NCBI RefSeq assembly: GCF_910589235.1
Contig: NC_060957.1
Location: 7,311,162-7,375,161, forward strand
DNA from: Vespa crabro
Lineage: Eukaryota; Arthropoda; Insecta; Hymenoptera; Vespidae
Direction: 5' to 3'
Length of the DNA: 64,000 nt
The first letter of the stretch is position 1. Each line of letters starts with the position of its first letter. The notes below the pieces were generated by a model. It saw only the letters and a list, made by a program, of their open reading frames with translations, was not told the DNA's origin and ran no database searches. The position numbers and the translations under genes are program-made. Shown here in pieces: positions 34,011 through 45,815 of the stretch.

Positions 34011-34792
34011 AAACAGTGTCGCGGAGGCCACGTTTTCTTTTCACGAAACGTCTAACGGGGGAAAATAAACGCGTTCAAGAGAGACCGAGGGAACAGGTGC
34101 AAATCTTCGCTCGATGCTGTAAAGAAGCGACTACTTTTCTCTCTTGAGTATCTCCGTAGAATCTTTAACGAGTCCGTCGTCTAGAGAACACAGTCGAGAT
34201 TTTTTCCTTCTTCTTTTCTCTCTCTTTCTCTCTCTCTTTCTTTCTCTTTTTTGCCCTTCTATTCGCTTTCCTTCTATCTGCATTGGAACCTTGCCCGAAA
34301 TATGTTACGAAAGATGGCTCGTAAAATTTCTTGGGATCTTGTTGGTAGACATTTTAACTCATTTGCACGTCACATTTATTTTCAAAAAATTTTTTTTCCA
34401 ATTAAACTACATTCATTTACATTACCTATTCATTTTTCATTCAAATGTCAACTTATTTCTCGGTGAAGAAATTTATGAAAATGCGTAAAACTCTCTACGA
34501 TAAATATGTTATAGAAATCTATGCATCGTTACTTTTATACGAGATAAAAATTTATGAAATGACGTGAGATATTTTAGGATAAACTTATATAACCGATTTC
34601 ATGTCGTATTACATCGTAAACAAGATCGTTCCAAGCGTTGGAATTCCTAGGGCAGAATTCGAAAGCGGTGCAAACTGAGTATAGTGGGATTATAGGTAGG
34701 AGAATCGTAGAGAATTGGACGTGCTAGTTTTGAAATCGTTCGGACGCCAGTAGTCGTCTGTATAAAGCTGAGTAAACGAGATGGAATCGTCA
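34009..34792. other. unique non-coding sequence
   Basis: Pyrimidine patch at 34199-34262. The rest is AT-rich with no gene recognised. Confidence 0.6.
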
Positions 34793-34793
34793 A

Positions 34794-34832
<39 letters not shown>

Positions 34833-34844
34833 GGTCGAGGTCGA
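34793..34844. repeat. (GTC)n trinucleotide array
   Basis: GTC units with GAGGTC variants at the right end. Continues as GAxGAT-rich sequence to about 34878. Confidence 0.95.
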
Positions 34845-35159
34845 AGATGAGAATGAGGATTGAGGATGAGGAAGAATAAAGGGAGCTGTCCATTGCCGTA
34901 GAAGCGAACTCATGACATCGCGTATGAACTCGTGCCTAACTCGAGCTTATACATACATATATAGGTATATAGGTAAACGTGTGCGCGCGGGCGCGGAAGA
35001 CAATCACAGTGAAACCCTTTGGGCCAATATTGACGCAGGCTGCTATCGCAATAATGGACGGACGAGTAGGCATAACGTGAACGTACACCGGTAGTGCACA
35101 GACGTATATTATAGCTAAGTTCTGCTTGTGCCAGTGTTTATACAGTTGCACGCTTATCC

Positions 35160-35160
<1 letters not shown>
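34845..35160. other. unique sequence with short Z-DNA-type run
   Basis: TGTGCGCGCGGGCGCGG near 34980-34996 is alternating purine-pyrimidine. The remainder is repeat-poor with no gene recognised. Confidence 0.5.
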
Positions 35161-35161
<1 letters not shown>

Positions 35162-35210
<49 letters not shown>

Positions 35211-35225
35211 TCTGACTCTCTCTCC
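35162..35225. repeat. (CT)n microsatellite
   Basis: CT array with CC and GA interruptions at its right end. Confidence 0.95.
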
Positions 35226-36258
35226 ATTTCTCTTTCATCCACACTCTTCATGGATTTATACGTATTCCAAGCGAGTGTGGGCGGCACGTACGGTGTTATA
35301 CGTCTAATATGTGTATGGGAAAAGAGGGTAAGTGAGGGTGCCTTTGAAAGCGAGCGTATGCGTACTCGAGCCGTCAATCTCGACACGTTTGGACAACGAC
35401 TACTTGGGCGAATCGCTCGAAAAAGGGAAGGATATAGTAAGAGAGAGAGAGAGAGAAAGGATGGGAACACTGTTTTCCCTTCTCCTAGGAGATCCGAGAT
35501 TCTCGATCCGATTGAGATGAGTGTGAAAGGGTAACTCTATTCGTTCCATTCTTTCCTCAACGATGACTTGTCTCGAAGATAGGCGTAAATGGATTTTTCC
35601 TGTTTATCAAGAAGGTTCACGCGAGAATATTTTGCGGATTCGTCTAAATATTTATATTCGTTTCATATTTATTCCTCTACTAGCTATCATTCTTTTCTCT
35701 TTGATTTCTGCTCTTTATATGCTTCTTTTTTTTTTCTTCTTACTCATGGGATTCGTTTCCCTTTAGCTTCTTGCTCTGCCAACCGTCAATATTTTATCAC
35801 TACGATCGAAGATATTTCTATCAAACCTTAATGTGTTTCTTGTTAAAGGAAAGATATGATCGAATACGGCAAGCAAAGCGTCTTTATTTCTACGTTTTTA
35901 TCGTCACTTTTATCGGGAAAAAAGAGAGATAGAAAGATTGAACGCAAAGAGAACATAAAATCCATCAAAATCCTCTCTAAACATCTTATACAACATCGAG
36001 TTCTACTTATTCTTCTTTTCTCTCGTGTAAACGGTGAACTCGATGGTAACACTCGGTAACAACTGATGCATCCATCTATCGAGCGACCTTCGATGTCGAG
36101 GAAGATGAAAACAAATCATTGTCTATGTAAATTAAATTTTGCGATAAGAAAAAGAAAGAGAAAGAGAGAGAGAGAGAGAAACACAGAAATAAAAAATTAA
36201 ATAGGGAACAACACGTATCGTTATCATCTCCGAAAAATACATCAAAATTTCTTTAATG
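35226..36258. other. unique non-coding sequence
   Basis: 35250-35410 is repeat-free and relatively GC-rich. GA patches lie at 35441-35460 and 36149-36180. No gene recognised. Confidence 0.55.
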
Positions 36259-36292
36259 TTCTCTCTCTCTCTCTCCCTCTCTCTCCCTTTCT

Positions 36293-36334
<42 letters not shown>

Positions 36335-36349
36335 TTTTTTCTTCCCTTC
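36259..36349. repeat. pure pyrimidine tract
   Basis: Ninety-one uninterrupted pyrimidines, CT units with CCC and TTT variants. Confidence 0.96.
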
Positions 36350-36596
36350 GTACCCACATTATTAATAATTTCTTCGTTCGCAATCGCGAAACGATGTGTA
36401 TCCTTTTTCTTCGTTTCCATCGTAAGTGAATGAATACGAAGGACATAAAAAGCAGCAGTGGGATTCACTCCACCCGTCAAGTTTCTCTCTCTCGAATCTA
36501 TTTTCATGAAGGTGGAAACAAAAGGCGACGTCGAATGACGAACGAGCACGATCCCTTCGCCACAGTTTGTCTCCTCGTTTGTCTTTATCGCATGCT

Positions 36597-36715
36597 CTAT
36601 CTCTGTCTCTCTCCCTATCTCTCTCTCTCTCTATCTCTGTCTCTCTCCCTCTCTCTCTCTCTCTATCTCTCTCTCTTTACATATACATATATACATACAC
36701 ATATATATATATATC
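36597..36715. repeat. CT/TCTA/CTGT compound array followed by TA-rich run
   Basis: CT blocks with CTAT and CTGT variants (36597-36677) are followed by CATA/TA repeats (36679-36714). The phrase TATCTCTGTCTCTCTCCCT is duplicated about 37 bases apart. Confidence 0.93.
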
Positions 36716-37510
36716 TTTTCTAAGGTCGCCGACGCGTGTTTCAATGGTAAACTCACGTATTTCACTTTTATCTGAGGCTCGTGACTCTGCTTTAGACGAG
36801 CGCCGCCTTTCGAACGAAGAGAGGAGGGTTTCGCCTTGAAATATGAATTTGTTTTTGAAGGGTGGCTGCCGGTACCTTGTAGAAAGAGAAAGAGAGAAAG
36901 ATGGTGAAGGTCCCGTGGCGACTATGCACCTTCGCAGATTTCGTTTCTTCTCCTTCTTCTTTTTCTTCTTCTTCTTCTTTTCTTCTTATGTTTCTCTTCT
37001 TTCGAACTCGGCGAACTTCGAAGTCCTCGCGAACACAGGAGGATCCATTCGAACGAACGACATTTATTGCCGTTATTCATGAGGATTCGTCGTCTTGCGA
37101 TTGTACCACGAATTTATGTCTCCTTTTTCCATCGTCCGATACTTAAAAGCCGCCATCGTTATTACGCAACGCTCTTTCGTCTATTCGAAATAAATTTACG
37201 GATAAGTTATTGGCATCGCGTACCATTCCCGATAGTCGCCGCTTTCACGATCCTCTCCATTCATTTTTTTGTTTTGTTTTATTATTTGGTTTTTTCTTTT
37301 TTTCCTATTTTTTTTCATATCATAAATGCTTGCGTTTTTTTCAGAATTGTAATATACAGTTATTCAGTTTTTTGTCAATTTCATTTATATCGTAAAGATA
37401 ACCTCCCGTACCATTTATTAAATTGTGATATCTGTATTCGATATATATTTAATCGATATATTCCTGCGCGATTGAATTTTTTTGTAAAAAAAGGAAAAAA
37501 GGAAAAACAT
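36716..37510. other. unique non-coding sequence
   Basis: A CTT-rich patch lies at 36946-36990. A pyrimidine-rich acceptor-like end (TTTTTTTCAG at about 37344) is followed by AT-rich DNA, with GTAAAG at 37392. No convincing exon. Confidence 0.55.
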
Positions 37511-37548
37511 TTCTCTCTCTCTCTCTCTCTCTTTCTCTCCTTTTCTCT
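37511..37548. repeat. (CT)n microsatellite
   Basis: CT run with CTTT tail. Confidence 0.94.
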
Positions 37549-37976
37549 TTTTTTTTGTCCAAATGTTTAAAAAAAAAAGTTCATATCTGAAAAATAAATA
37601 AGAATACGAAAGAGTTCGCTTATTCGTTTCTCCATTTATCGTGCCAGAGGGAAACAATTAAGGGAAACCTTTAATCTTTGTCCTTTGATCATGGAAGGAG
37701 TTATTAAAGCCGCCATGGTCGTTCGATCAAGTAAGAAATATTTCTTGGTGGAATGATGGCTTTTCGATAATCGTCCTCCTCTTGAATGAAAGAAGCACTT
37801 ATAAGAAGTGTATAGGGATGTGGGTAAGGATAGTCGATAGTTGCAGTTGGATTCATAGAAACATCTTCCATCTCACTGAAGCTTTTTCTATGATCGTTAT
37901 AGCCGTCGATCTCGGATGTCGATGACCTACGACAAGTTTTTCTTGAAGCAAACAAACGCACGCGTACACATGTTAC
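37549..37976. other. unique non-coding sequence
   Basis: Ordinary AT-rich DNA. No gene recognised. Confidence 0.6.
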
Positions 37977-38068
37977 ATCCATCCATCCATCTATCCATCT
38001 ATCCATCCATTCATCCATCCATCCATCCATCCATCCGTCTATCCATCCATCCATCCATCTATCCATTC
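37977..38068. repeat. (ATCC)n tetranucleotide array
   Basis: About 23 units of ATCC with CTAT and TTCA variants. The minus strand reads as Met-Asp-Gly-Trp-type repeats. Confidence 0.96.
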
Positions 38069-38107
38069 AACGTCGATTGTTCTACTTTGTATTATTTTTC
38101 TTCTTTT

Positions 38108-38124
38108 CTCTCTCTTTCTCTCTT

Positions 38125-38155
<31 letters not shown>
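38108..38155. repeat. CT/CTTT microsatellite
   Basis: Pyrimidine array of CT and CTTT units. Confidence 0.94.
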
Positions 38156-38305
38156 ACCTCTTCAATCGTTGTCTCTTCTTTTGTCCATGATTTTGCACCG
38201 TAGCAGGTAGAACTGATCGCGAAGAGAGAACTATAGTACCCCAACGATACCATTCATGCCTTGTCTTCCCTGCTACGCCACTGTCGTGTTCCATCAGTCT
38301 CTTCC

Positions 38306-38355
38306 TCTTTCTTTCTCTCTCTCTCTCTCTCTCTTTTTCTCTCTCTTTCTCTCAG
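38306..38355. repeat. CT/CTTT microsatellite
   Basis: Pyrimidine array. Confidence 0.94.
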
Positions 38356-38528
38356 TGATCAGGTCTCGTGTTGCGAGTCCCAGTACGGTTCTCCTCGATC
38401 CGCCTGAATAGTGATTAAAAGTGGGTTGTGCTGGTGTCCATCAGAGTACGGTCGAACGAATCCGTCAATGCATAATAACGATGAATCTAGGTACATGGGG
38501 AGAGAGTGAGAAAGATAGAGACAAAAAA

Positions 38529-38592
38529 TAGAGAGAGAGAGAGAGAGAGAGACAGAACGGAAGAGGAATAGAAAGAGAAACCAAATAGACAA

Positions 38593-38631
<39 letters not shown>

Positions 38632-38660
38632 GAGATAGATAGATAGATAGATAGAGATAT
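38529..38660. repeat. (GA)n tracts and (GATA)n microsatellite
   Basis: GA runs at 38529-38553 and 38594-38632, then GATA units at 38634-38660. Together with the CT arrays upstream they give inverted GA/CT pairs. Confidence 0.94.
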
Positions 38661-39360
38661 AGTCGATGGAACGAGTTAGCTAGCAGAAATTTGCGCGTAC
38701 GTTCTGCTAGGATGCAATTCCGCTGTTACCTTCCCATGCTAGAATCGAGCCGAGGTCGACAGGTTTCCACCGAGATTGCTTACCTGCGATCGCTCCCGGG
38801 CTTCCGGGTCGTGGGATTGTTCCCGACTAATTGGTCCATCGGGCTAACCTGAAATTAGGTATTGACCGTAATGAGATTATACGAGGATGGAAAATTGAAC
38901 GGCGCGTAGCACGGTTTAGAGTACGTGTGGCTGAACGTGAGAGAGCGAGAGAGAAAGATAGATAGATGTAGAGGGAAAGAGGAAAGGGAAACGCAAGGTT
39001 GCCGTTGGAAATGTCGTGAATAGCGGATATGCCTGGGAATTGCACGTGGGTTTTGAGGTATCCCTTCGCGTCTAAGCGACCATCCCTGTAGTACACCGTG
39101 CACGCAGTTATTATTGGATCGTTAATACCCGGCAGGACGGGGCAGAAATTATCGGTGAGCGAGGGTTATTTACCCTCAGAATGCATCGTCGATTCTCAAT
39201 TCTGTAAAGTCATTACCAATATTCGAGAGATAATTGTTCGCATTATTTCTTTGTCCAATGTTTGACTCAAACTATCCCTTTCCTTTCGATTTTATTAAAT
39301 TAATGATTTTCAGATATTAATACGACGATATTTTATACTGATCTATTTTTTCTTCTCTTT
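38661..39360. other. repeat-poor sequence
   Basis: 38680-38890 and 38990-39180 are repeat-free, CpG-containing islands without recognised genes. 39230-39360 is AT-rich and leads into the recursive-splice-like site. Confidence 0.5.
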
Positions 39361-39376
39361 TTTCTGTTTCAGGTAA
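39340..39376 (+). promoter_or_regulatory. candidate recursive splice (ratchet) site
   Basis: A branch-point-like ACTGAT near 39338-39343 is followed by about 25 bases that are almost all pyrimidine, then CTGTTTCAG abutting GTAAGT, with the junction between 39370 and 39371. A perfect consensus donor fused to a strong acceptor is the signature of zero-length-exon recursive splicing in long insect introns. It points to a plus-strand host intron. No flanking exon is seen in the window to confirm this. Confidence 0.5.
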
Positions 39377-39785
39377 GTTTCTCGAGGATTATCAATGCTC
39401 TTCTGTGCATTATCATTTATGGGTAATTAGAAATTACTTAATAATTAATCTTAATATAAAAAAAAGATTTGATTAATCGAAGATGATCGTTAAATAGTAA
39501 AATGATTTCAATGTATAGATGGTTTTTTTTAAGTAATAATTTTTTAAAAAATTTTCGTACTTCACAATGTATTTAATCCCAATATCGATTTCATTTTTTA
39601 TTATCATCGCGTCGTACGTATTCGAAAGACGACAAACTGGCTCGTCTAAACGTCTTGTCAAAGAGGCTATCTAGTTGGTGAAATGGGGTGATATTAATGG
39701 TAGTCGTACGGTGGATGAAATTATTCAAGAAAGCGGATGAACTTGCGTGACAGGATGTAAGAAGTCTCTGTTAGCGTATGATCTT
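39377..39785. other. unique AT-rich sequence
   Basis: No gene recognised. Short A and T homopolymers near 39460 and 39530. Confidence 0.6.
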
Positions 39786-39849
39786 CATCGAACGTTAACC
39801 ATTGAACGATAAACATTGAACGATAAACATTGAACGATAAACATTGACG
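39786..39849 (+). repeat. 14-bp minisatellite
   Basis: Unit CATTGAACGATAAA in three perfect copies (39800-39841), preceded by a diverged copy at 39786-39799 and followed by a partial one. Confidence 0.95.
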
Positions 39850-40174
39850 TGTAACAATATTAATATCTTCACGAGTCTAAAATTTCACCATAAAGGATCT
39901 TCACGGGATACGATCCGTCGTGTTTCGTTCGATCCTACGGGACAAACTCTCCTGGCTTTAGTTGGGTAAGCAGCGACGGCTGTACGCAAGATATTAGCAT
40001 AATATTGGTTCCGAAATATGAGAGAATAAGGACAACGAGTTAGGAATATAGAAGGGGTTGGGGAAGTCTCAGCCGTCGATAATGCATAAAAGATAAGAGT
40101 GGAGACTGCGTTCCGGGATCGGCCAAAAGGAGGACAACGGCTTCTGAAACTTATGTTCAACCAACGACGTTCCG
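39850..40174. other. repeat-free island
   Basis: A minus-strand frame of about 91 codons (39885-40160) is open and free of low complexity, but I recognise no domain. Probably chance in moderately GC-containing DNA. Confidence 0.4.
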
Positions 40175-40176
40175 AG

Positions 40177-40249
<73 letters not shown>

Positions 40250-40425
40250 GAAGAGAAAAAGACGAAAAGGAGGAAAAAGAAAAAAGAAAGAAACGAAGAG
40301 GAGGAAAAAGATAAGAAGAAAAGAAAGACGAGGAAGACGAAAAATAAGGAAAAGAAGAGGAATAAAAAGAGCAATAAAGAGAAAGGAATAAAAAATGAAA
40401 TGAGAAAGCAAAGACGAAGTGGAAA
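40175..40425. repeat. long purine-rich strand, (GA)n then GAA/GGA
   Basis: A GA array to 40250 passes into irregular purine-rich DNA (AAAGGAGG, GAAGAAAAG units) with only scattered pyrimidines to about 40425. Confidence 0.9.
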
Positions 40426-40661
40426 CTTTAGGTGGAAACTCGGTTGGTTCGTCTGCGCGTTTCAAAGTTATTCCGAAGAATTATTGAAAGTCTTCGGCCT
40501 CTCTCAGTCGGTGCTTAGCTCGTTTCCTCCTTCTCCTTCTTCGTCCTTAGAGGATCCTCCGTGAGTAGTTCTTAACCACCTGCCTCCTCTTTTCCGGACT
40601 ACTGCTCGTACGAAGAAAGAAGGAGAGGAGGAGGATTACGAAAACGGTAGAAGGAAAGAAC
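40426..40661. other. unique non-coding sequence
   Basis: Repeat-poor with a pyrimidine patch at 40525-40545. No gene recognised. Confidence 0.5.
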
Positions 40662-40697
40662 GAAGGAAGGAAGGAAGGAAGGAAGGAAGGAAGGAAA
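40662..40697. repeat. (GGAA)n tetranucleotide array
   Basis: Eight or nine GGAA units. Confidence 0.94.
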
Positions 40698-41358
40698 AAT
40701 AGAGAGGGGAGAGAATTTTACCTGCGCCCACTTCCGGTGTAATGAATGGGATCTTAATGGACGGCGCCTTGTTTACGATCCGAGTTTCTCCGATTAATTA
40801 CCGGCGTTTCTAGACGAGAGGGGCACCGGTTAACGCAGCGGTAATAAACGACGAAGTTTCTCGGTGGGAAAGAGGAGGCATACCTCTAACCTCCTTCTTC
40901 TCTACTCCTCCTGCTGTTCCTCCTACTCCTTCTCAAACTCTTCTTCGACATTCTCGCCGTCAATAGAAAGAGAAGACACCCATGAACGTCCAGTAAAAAG
41001 CGCCCATGGCGCGGACTCCTCGAAACTCAATCCTCGAAATTCCACTGGTGGAATTCCTAACAAATTTTTTTTCTTTTTTTCTTTCTTCTCCCCTTTCTCC
41101 CTAGTCGTTGTCCTTTTCTTTCTCTTTCTATTCCCTCTTCTTCTTCTTCTTCTTCTGCTTCTTCCTCTTATTCCATCTCAACATCCTATTGGACCACTCG
41201 TGAAACTCAAGCGATGAACGCCTCTGGCCAAATCGGAAGCAGTTCCTGTTTCTCGGACTTAAAGAAAGACTGCAGGGGAAGTTTTGTATAGTTTTCGATT
41301 CTTCCTCTTTTCTTTACTTATTCCATTTCTTTTTCTCTGTTCATATTCCTTCGTGTTT

Positions 41359-41359
<1 letters not shown>
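40698..41359. other. repeat-poor island and pyrimidine patches
   Basis: 40720-40860 is repeat-free and CpG-containing. CT/CTC-rich patches lie at 40885-40945, 41063-41105 and 41130-41170. The patch ending CTCCCTAG at 41104 is a good acceptor with no exon following. Confidence 0.5.

Positions 41360-41408
<49 letters not shown>
41360..41408. repeat. (TA)n microsatellite
   Basis: Pure TA run. Confidence 0.97.
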
Positions 41409-41412
<4 letters not shown>

Positions 41413-43086
41413 TATATTTATTTTGTACATGCAAATCTCATATAACTTCGCATCTATACATATAGGTATACGTAAATTTGAATTTAAAATAGAACAGCAA
41501 ATAGAACGATCGATACAACCATTTCTCGTTGGAGAATAAGGATAGACTAATAATTTATATGTTACTTAAATCACATATTTACCATAGTATGTTATTCGAG
41601 GGTTGTACAATGGCCTATCGTGTTGAGATATCGAAAGGAATTTCCAATAAAGACTCTCGATTTCCTCGCACGATATGTAACCATCAAGGTTGTACGTAAA
41701 TTCGAAGCATTGATCGTCATTCCATTTGTCAGTCAAGGAGCGTCGATCGGAAAAAGGTAAAGCACTTTTCTTTCGAATTTAGTCTCCCAAGGGTGGAGGA
41801 TAAAACGGAGGAAGTTGATATCGGTTAATACCATAGAATCCGTTCCAACTCGTTTCCTTACTCTCGCTTACGAAACGAAAGTCCGGCATACGATACTATA
41901 CTTGTATTATGTATATATCTGATATTACGTGGAAAGGGAATAAGAGAAGGACGGACATAACCCTCGAACATTTTCTACGTTTCTTTCCGGTCGAGAGTTC
42001 ACGACGATTCCCCGAGCGAAGCTTTAGGAAAATTTCCAACGTCTTTCTAGCGGTTAGTGGCAGAAAGGCAGCTTCTATATAATGGGATAGAAGACGACCA
42101 CATTGGCTTCTTCTCGAGAAAATATTCGATATACTTGTAGAAACGATTGAATTGTACTGTAATTTTTTATACCGTAGCTGCTTAAGTATAAAATGAAATA
42201 GAGAACGTTCAATGTATCGTTTCGTTCACTTTATATAAGGGATACACGTAAAAATTCTCGAAGTAACGATGATCGAATAATTTTACGACGTAATAACTTT
42301 CTAATCGTTTCTCGTCATTACTCGAGATAGTATTTAATGAACTTTCTCAAAGAGTTTGATGGACGAGCTGGGAGACCTATTGTATCGAATACATATATAT
42401 ATATATATATATAATGAACATATAATAAACTAACGTAATAATATATTCTCTTGTTGATAAGCGAATAATGCTTAGAAAGTGTTCGAATATCGTGTCTTAC
42501 CGATCCCTTCTATCGTTTCTATTTATTTACATATGATTATTTCGATATCGTTTGTAAGCAACGAGATCATCGTTAAAGAAGTTAGTTAATATTCATAGGA
42601 ATTCATGCGGAGATCTCCCCTTGAACTCGACCATAACCACGAAATATCAAAGACACCCTGAAAACGAAATTTCCTTTCCTCAAAGGAAGTTCGAACGAAA
42701 TATGTATGAACGAGTGAAAAAATAATTTTCTTTTTTTTCTCAACGATTATGAAGCAACGAACATGTGCATGAATTAGATTTTTTGAACGCTCAAAATGAT
42801 TCGGTACTTCGTGGGAGACAATCTCGAGAACGTTACCAGGTACGAAATTATTGTAGGACAGACAAAGGATAACGCGGGGTCGATGATAGATCCTCCCTCC
42901 GTCGAAAGGGTTAGCGGAGCATACTGAAGTGGTTTCCCATTGGTCCAGGGGAACACGGTTGCAGCGTGTTTGCAGTGTTCAGAATGGACGAGGGAGTCCA
43001 TTGTCCTGGCGAGCTTGTTTCTATGCAGATGAGATATACGCACACGCGGACCGATCGACCGACCACTGGATCAACTGACGAACCGA
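41409..43086. other. unique non-coding sequence
   Basis: The longest stretch almost without microsatellites (one short TA run at 42393-42413). Ordinary AT-rich DNA with frequent TCGA words. A minus-strand frame of about 89 codons at 42774-43043 is open but unrecognised. Confidence 0.55.
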
Positions 43087-43168
43087 GTCTCTCTCTCTCT
43101 CTTTCTATTTCTATGCACACACACATACACACACACAGATGTTTTATATATATATATATATATATATC
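43087..43168. repeat. CT, CA and TA short arrays
   Basis: CT run (43087-43103), CACACA run (43115-43137) and TA run (43145-43168) in succession. Confidence 0.92.
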
Positions 43169-44362
43169 AGTCAATCTATCTATCCATTTTTCTTCATTTT
43201 TCATTAATATGCATTTTCTATAAATTTTAATAAAATAAAAGATACCTCGTATAAGATCCCCCCGTGATATAACATTTGACTATTATTTTCATTAACAAGA
43301 TTTTCCTCTGTTCGGTTTCATATCTTTATCTGTTCTCTTTTTTTTCCTTCTTCAATTGTTATCTCGCGATATATGTATATATTTCTTTTCCTTTTTCAAC
43401 TTAATCCATTTTCTTTCTAGGGTCGTCCTTTTCGTTCGTTGTTCCAGAACGATGCCCTCTCACACGCCGCCGTTCGGTTTTTCCTCCTGATCTAGAGTAG
43501 AGAAGGATAGATAGAAAATTTGAGAGGGTACAACATAGTAGGGATTTAGTCGTGCGATTTTCTCTCTTTCCTCTCCGTTGGCTGGAAAGAAAGAGCGAAA
43601 AACGCGAGGAAGCGTGACTGTCGTTTCGCGACATTTCGCTAATAAGAAGACGGAGACGAGGATAGGGACTAGCAACAACGTTCCACCCGATTTCCGACGG
43701 GATCTCGCGCGAGTTTTTTTCGCGCGAACAAACGAGAAAAAAAAGTGAAAAAGAACGAGAAATAGAAAAAAGAGAGAGGGAGAGAGAGAGAGAGAGAGAG
43801 AAAATAGCAGTCCTCGAGTTCGCGACATAGAATCATCCTGGCAGTAGTTGAAAATCATTATTTCTTTGTTCTCGATACGGCGCGAGCTTTCATGGCTCCC
43901 GTTTCCGTTTTATGTCGTTGTCTGCTTGCTTTTCTACCTCGCGGCTCTCTCGTAAAAATATCTACACCGGTGTAACACCGTGCGTATCGTTTTTTTCTTT
44001 TTTCTTTTTTTTTGCGAAAAGTATATTTCGTTTTTCTTTTTTATCAAGTTATACATCTCGATAAAAAAAGTGAATGAAAGAAAGTGAACGAGAATGATTC
44101 CAGAAAATTTCTTTTTCTTTCCTTTATTTATTTCTTTTTTTTTCTTTTCTTATATTCTTTCTTTCTTTCATTTTATAATACATATTATGTAATCTACAGA
44201 ATCTCTCAAGAATTTTTTCGTTCTGATGAGGTTCTTTACGTAACATCAAAGAATCGATCGATTCACGTAGGACGATCTCGTCTTTCTCGATAGAAAAGAC
44301 GTACACGTGGGCGTCGAATGCGCGTTCGCGTTTCACTTAAATTATATTTCATGTCTACGTGC

Positions 44363-44369
<7 letters not shown>
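43169..44369. other. unique non-coding sequence
   Basis: Contains a GA run at 43770-43802, T/C-rich patches at 43990-44045 and 44110-44175, and an acceptor-like TTTTCTTTCTAG at 43421. No gene recognised. Confidence 0.58.

Positions 44370-44428
<59 letters not shown>
44370..44428. repeat. (CT)n microsatellite
   Basis: Pure CT run of about 58 bases. Confidence 0.97.
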
Positions 44429-44429
<1 letters not shown>

Positions 44430-44451
44430 ATATGTACATATCCAATATATC

Positions 44452-44540
44452 CAGTAAATACATACTTACATATATACATAAATATATATATATGTATATA
44501 TATGTATGTATGTGTGTGTGTGTGTTTATATATATTGTAC
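44452..44540. repeat. TATG/TA/TG compound array
   Basis: TACATA, TATATG and TGTGTG units in succession. The TG part is alternating purine-pyrimidine. Confidence 0.9.
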
Positions 44541-44688
44541 ACATGTACGTCTATATAAAAGACAAGCGTTATACATGTGTGCGTTCGGAACGATGACAAG
44601 GATGACAATGGTGACATAAAACGAGGATGCCAGTTGAGTATGACGAGCAGGAGAGAGCGAGAGTCACACAATGGCTCGTCGGAAACCT

Positions 44689-44776
44689 CGTCGAGACAAC
44701 GACCACGACGGCGACGACCACGACGACGACGACCACGACGACGATGACAACGACGACGACGTCGATGTCAACGACG
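44689..44776. repeat. (GAC)n trinucleotide array, imperfect
   Basis: GAC/GACCAC units. In frame it reads Asp-rich with His, or Thr-rich in another frame. Confidence 0.93.
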
Positions 44777-44948
44777 CAATTTTCAGATCGAACAATTTTC
44801 GTCATCCTTTACGTCGTCGATCGTCAAGGTCGTTTTATTATAGATGCTTTCGTTAAATTCGTACGCTCGAAAACACATTTTTTTAATCATCGAGTTAGCA
44901 TGTGTTCGTTCGTGATCATTTTTTCGTCAGGATGTTAAAGAATCATCT

Positions 44949-44969
44949 TCACGTGTTCTCGTCGTCGTT

Positions 44970-45000
<31 letters not shown>

Positions 45001-45018
45001 TCATCATCATCAACGTCA
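44949..45018. repeat. (GTC)n(ATC)n trinucleotide array
   Basis: GTC units passing into ATC units at the right end. With the GAC array 180 bases upstream it forms an inverted pair. Confidence 0.94.
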
Positions 45019-45445
45019 TATTGACATTGGAATTTTTCTATCCCAATATCTATATTCCCATTTCTCGTTTCGTATCTATCACTCTGTTTGATCGGCGCTC
45101 TTTATTATTCGTATAAATCGATAAGCCCTTGTTTGTTTGTACGTTTGTTCGATTCATGCGGATTTTATGTGCTCTCGCTCGATCGGTTGCGTCTGATAAG
45201 TCCTTCCGTTCACTTCTCCTCTTCTACCTCATTCTCTTCCTCCTCCTCTTCCTCCTCATTCTCCACCTCTTCCTCTTCATCCTACTCATATGTTCTAGTC
45301 TACCGAGAGGACAATAATCCGGTGTTTTTTTATTAACCTGCACATGATTGATGGGGATGAATTATATTTGTATGGTGTGGCTCGTGAGAGATCTCACAAA
45401 GAGTTGAGTGTAATCGTGTTCTCACTTTATTTTATCTTTCTCTCG

Positions 45446-45448
<3 letters not shown>
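45019..45448. other. unique sequence with TCC/TCT patch
   Basis: 45214-45290 is a pyrimidine-rich TCCTCT patch reading as poly-Ser. No gene recognised. Confidence 0.55.

Positions 45449-45495
<47 letters not shown>
45449..45495. repeat. (TA)n microsatellite
   Basis: Pure TA run. Confidence 0.97.
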
Positions 45496-45498
<3 letters not shown>

Positions 45499-45774
45499 CA
45501 TTCGTAAACTCTCATTTACGTGTATTTTCCATGAGAATGTAGATACCCGCATACTTAATTACATACATAGGTCGTTCCTTCGAATTTCAACTTAATTCCA
45601 ATTTTCGACGAAAATTCAGTATAACGCGGATGTGTACGTTACTCTGTTCGAAGACAAATTTAATGAGCTCTCTGGGAACATCATCATACACGTCGAAACT
45701 TGTGGAAATTCTTGCCGGAAGTAATTTGAGTCACGATCAAAATTTTCTTATGATACTTGAAAGAGAAAGATAGT
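45496..45774. other. unique non-coding sequence
   Basis: Ordinary AT-rich DNA. No gene recognised. Confidence 0.55.

Positions 45775-45815
<41 letters not shown>

Noticed and set aside
38778..38790. TTACCTG as a minus-strand ratchet site
   Set aside because: The required purine-rich sequence (pyrimidine tract on the minus strand) is absent.
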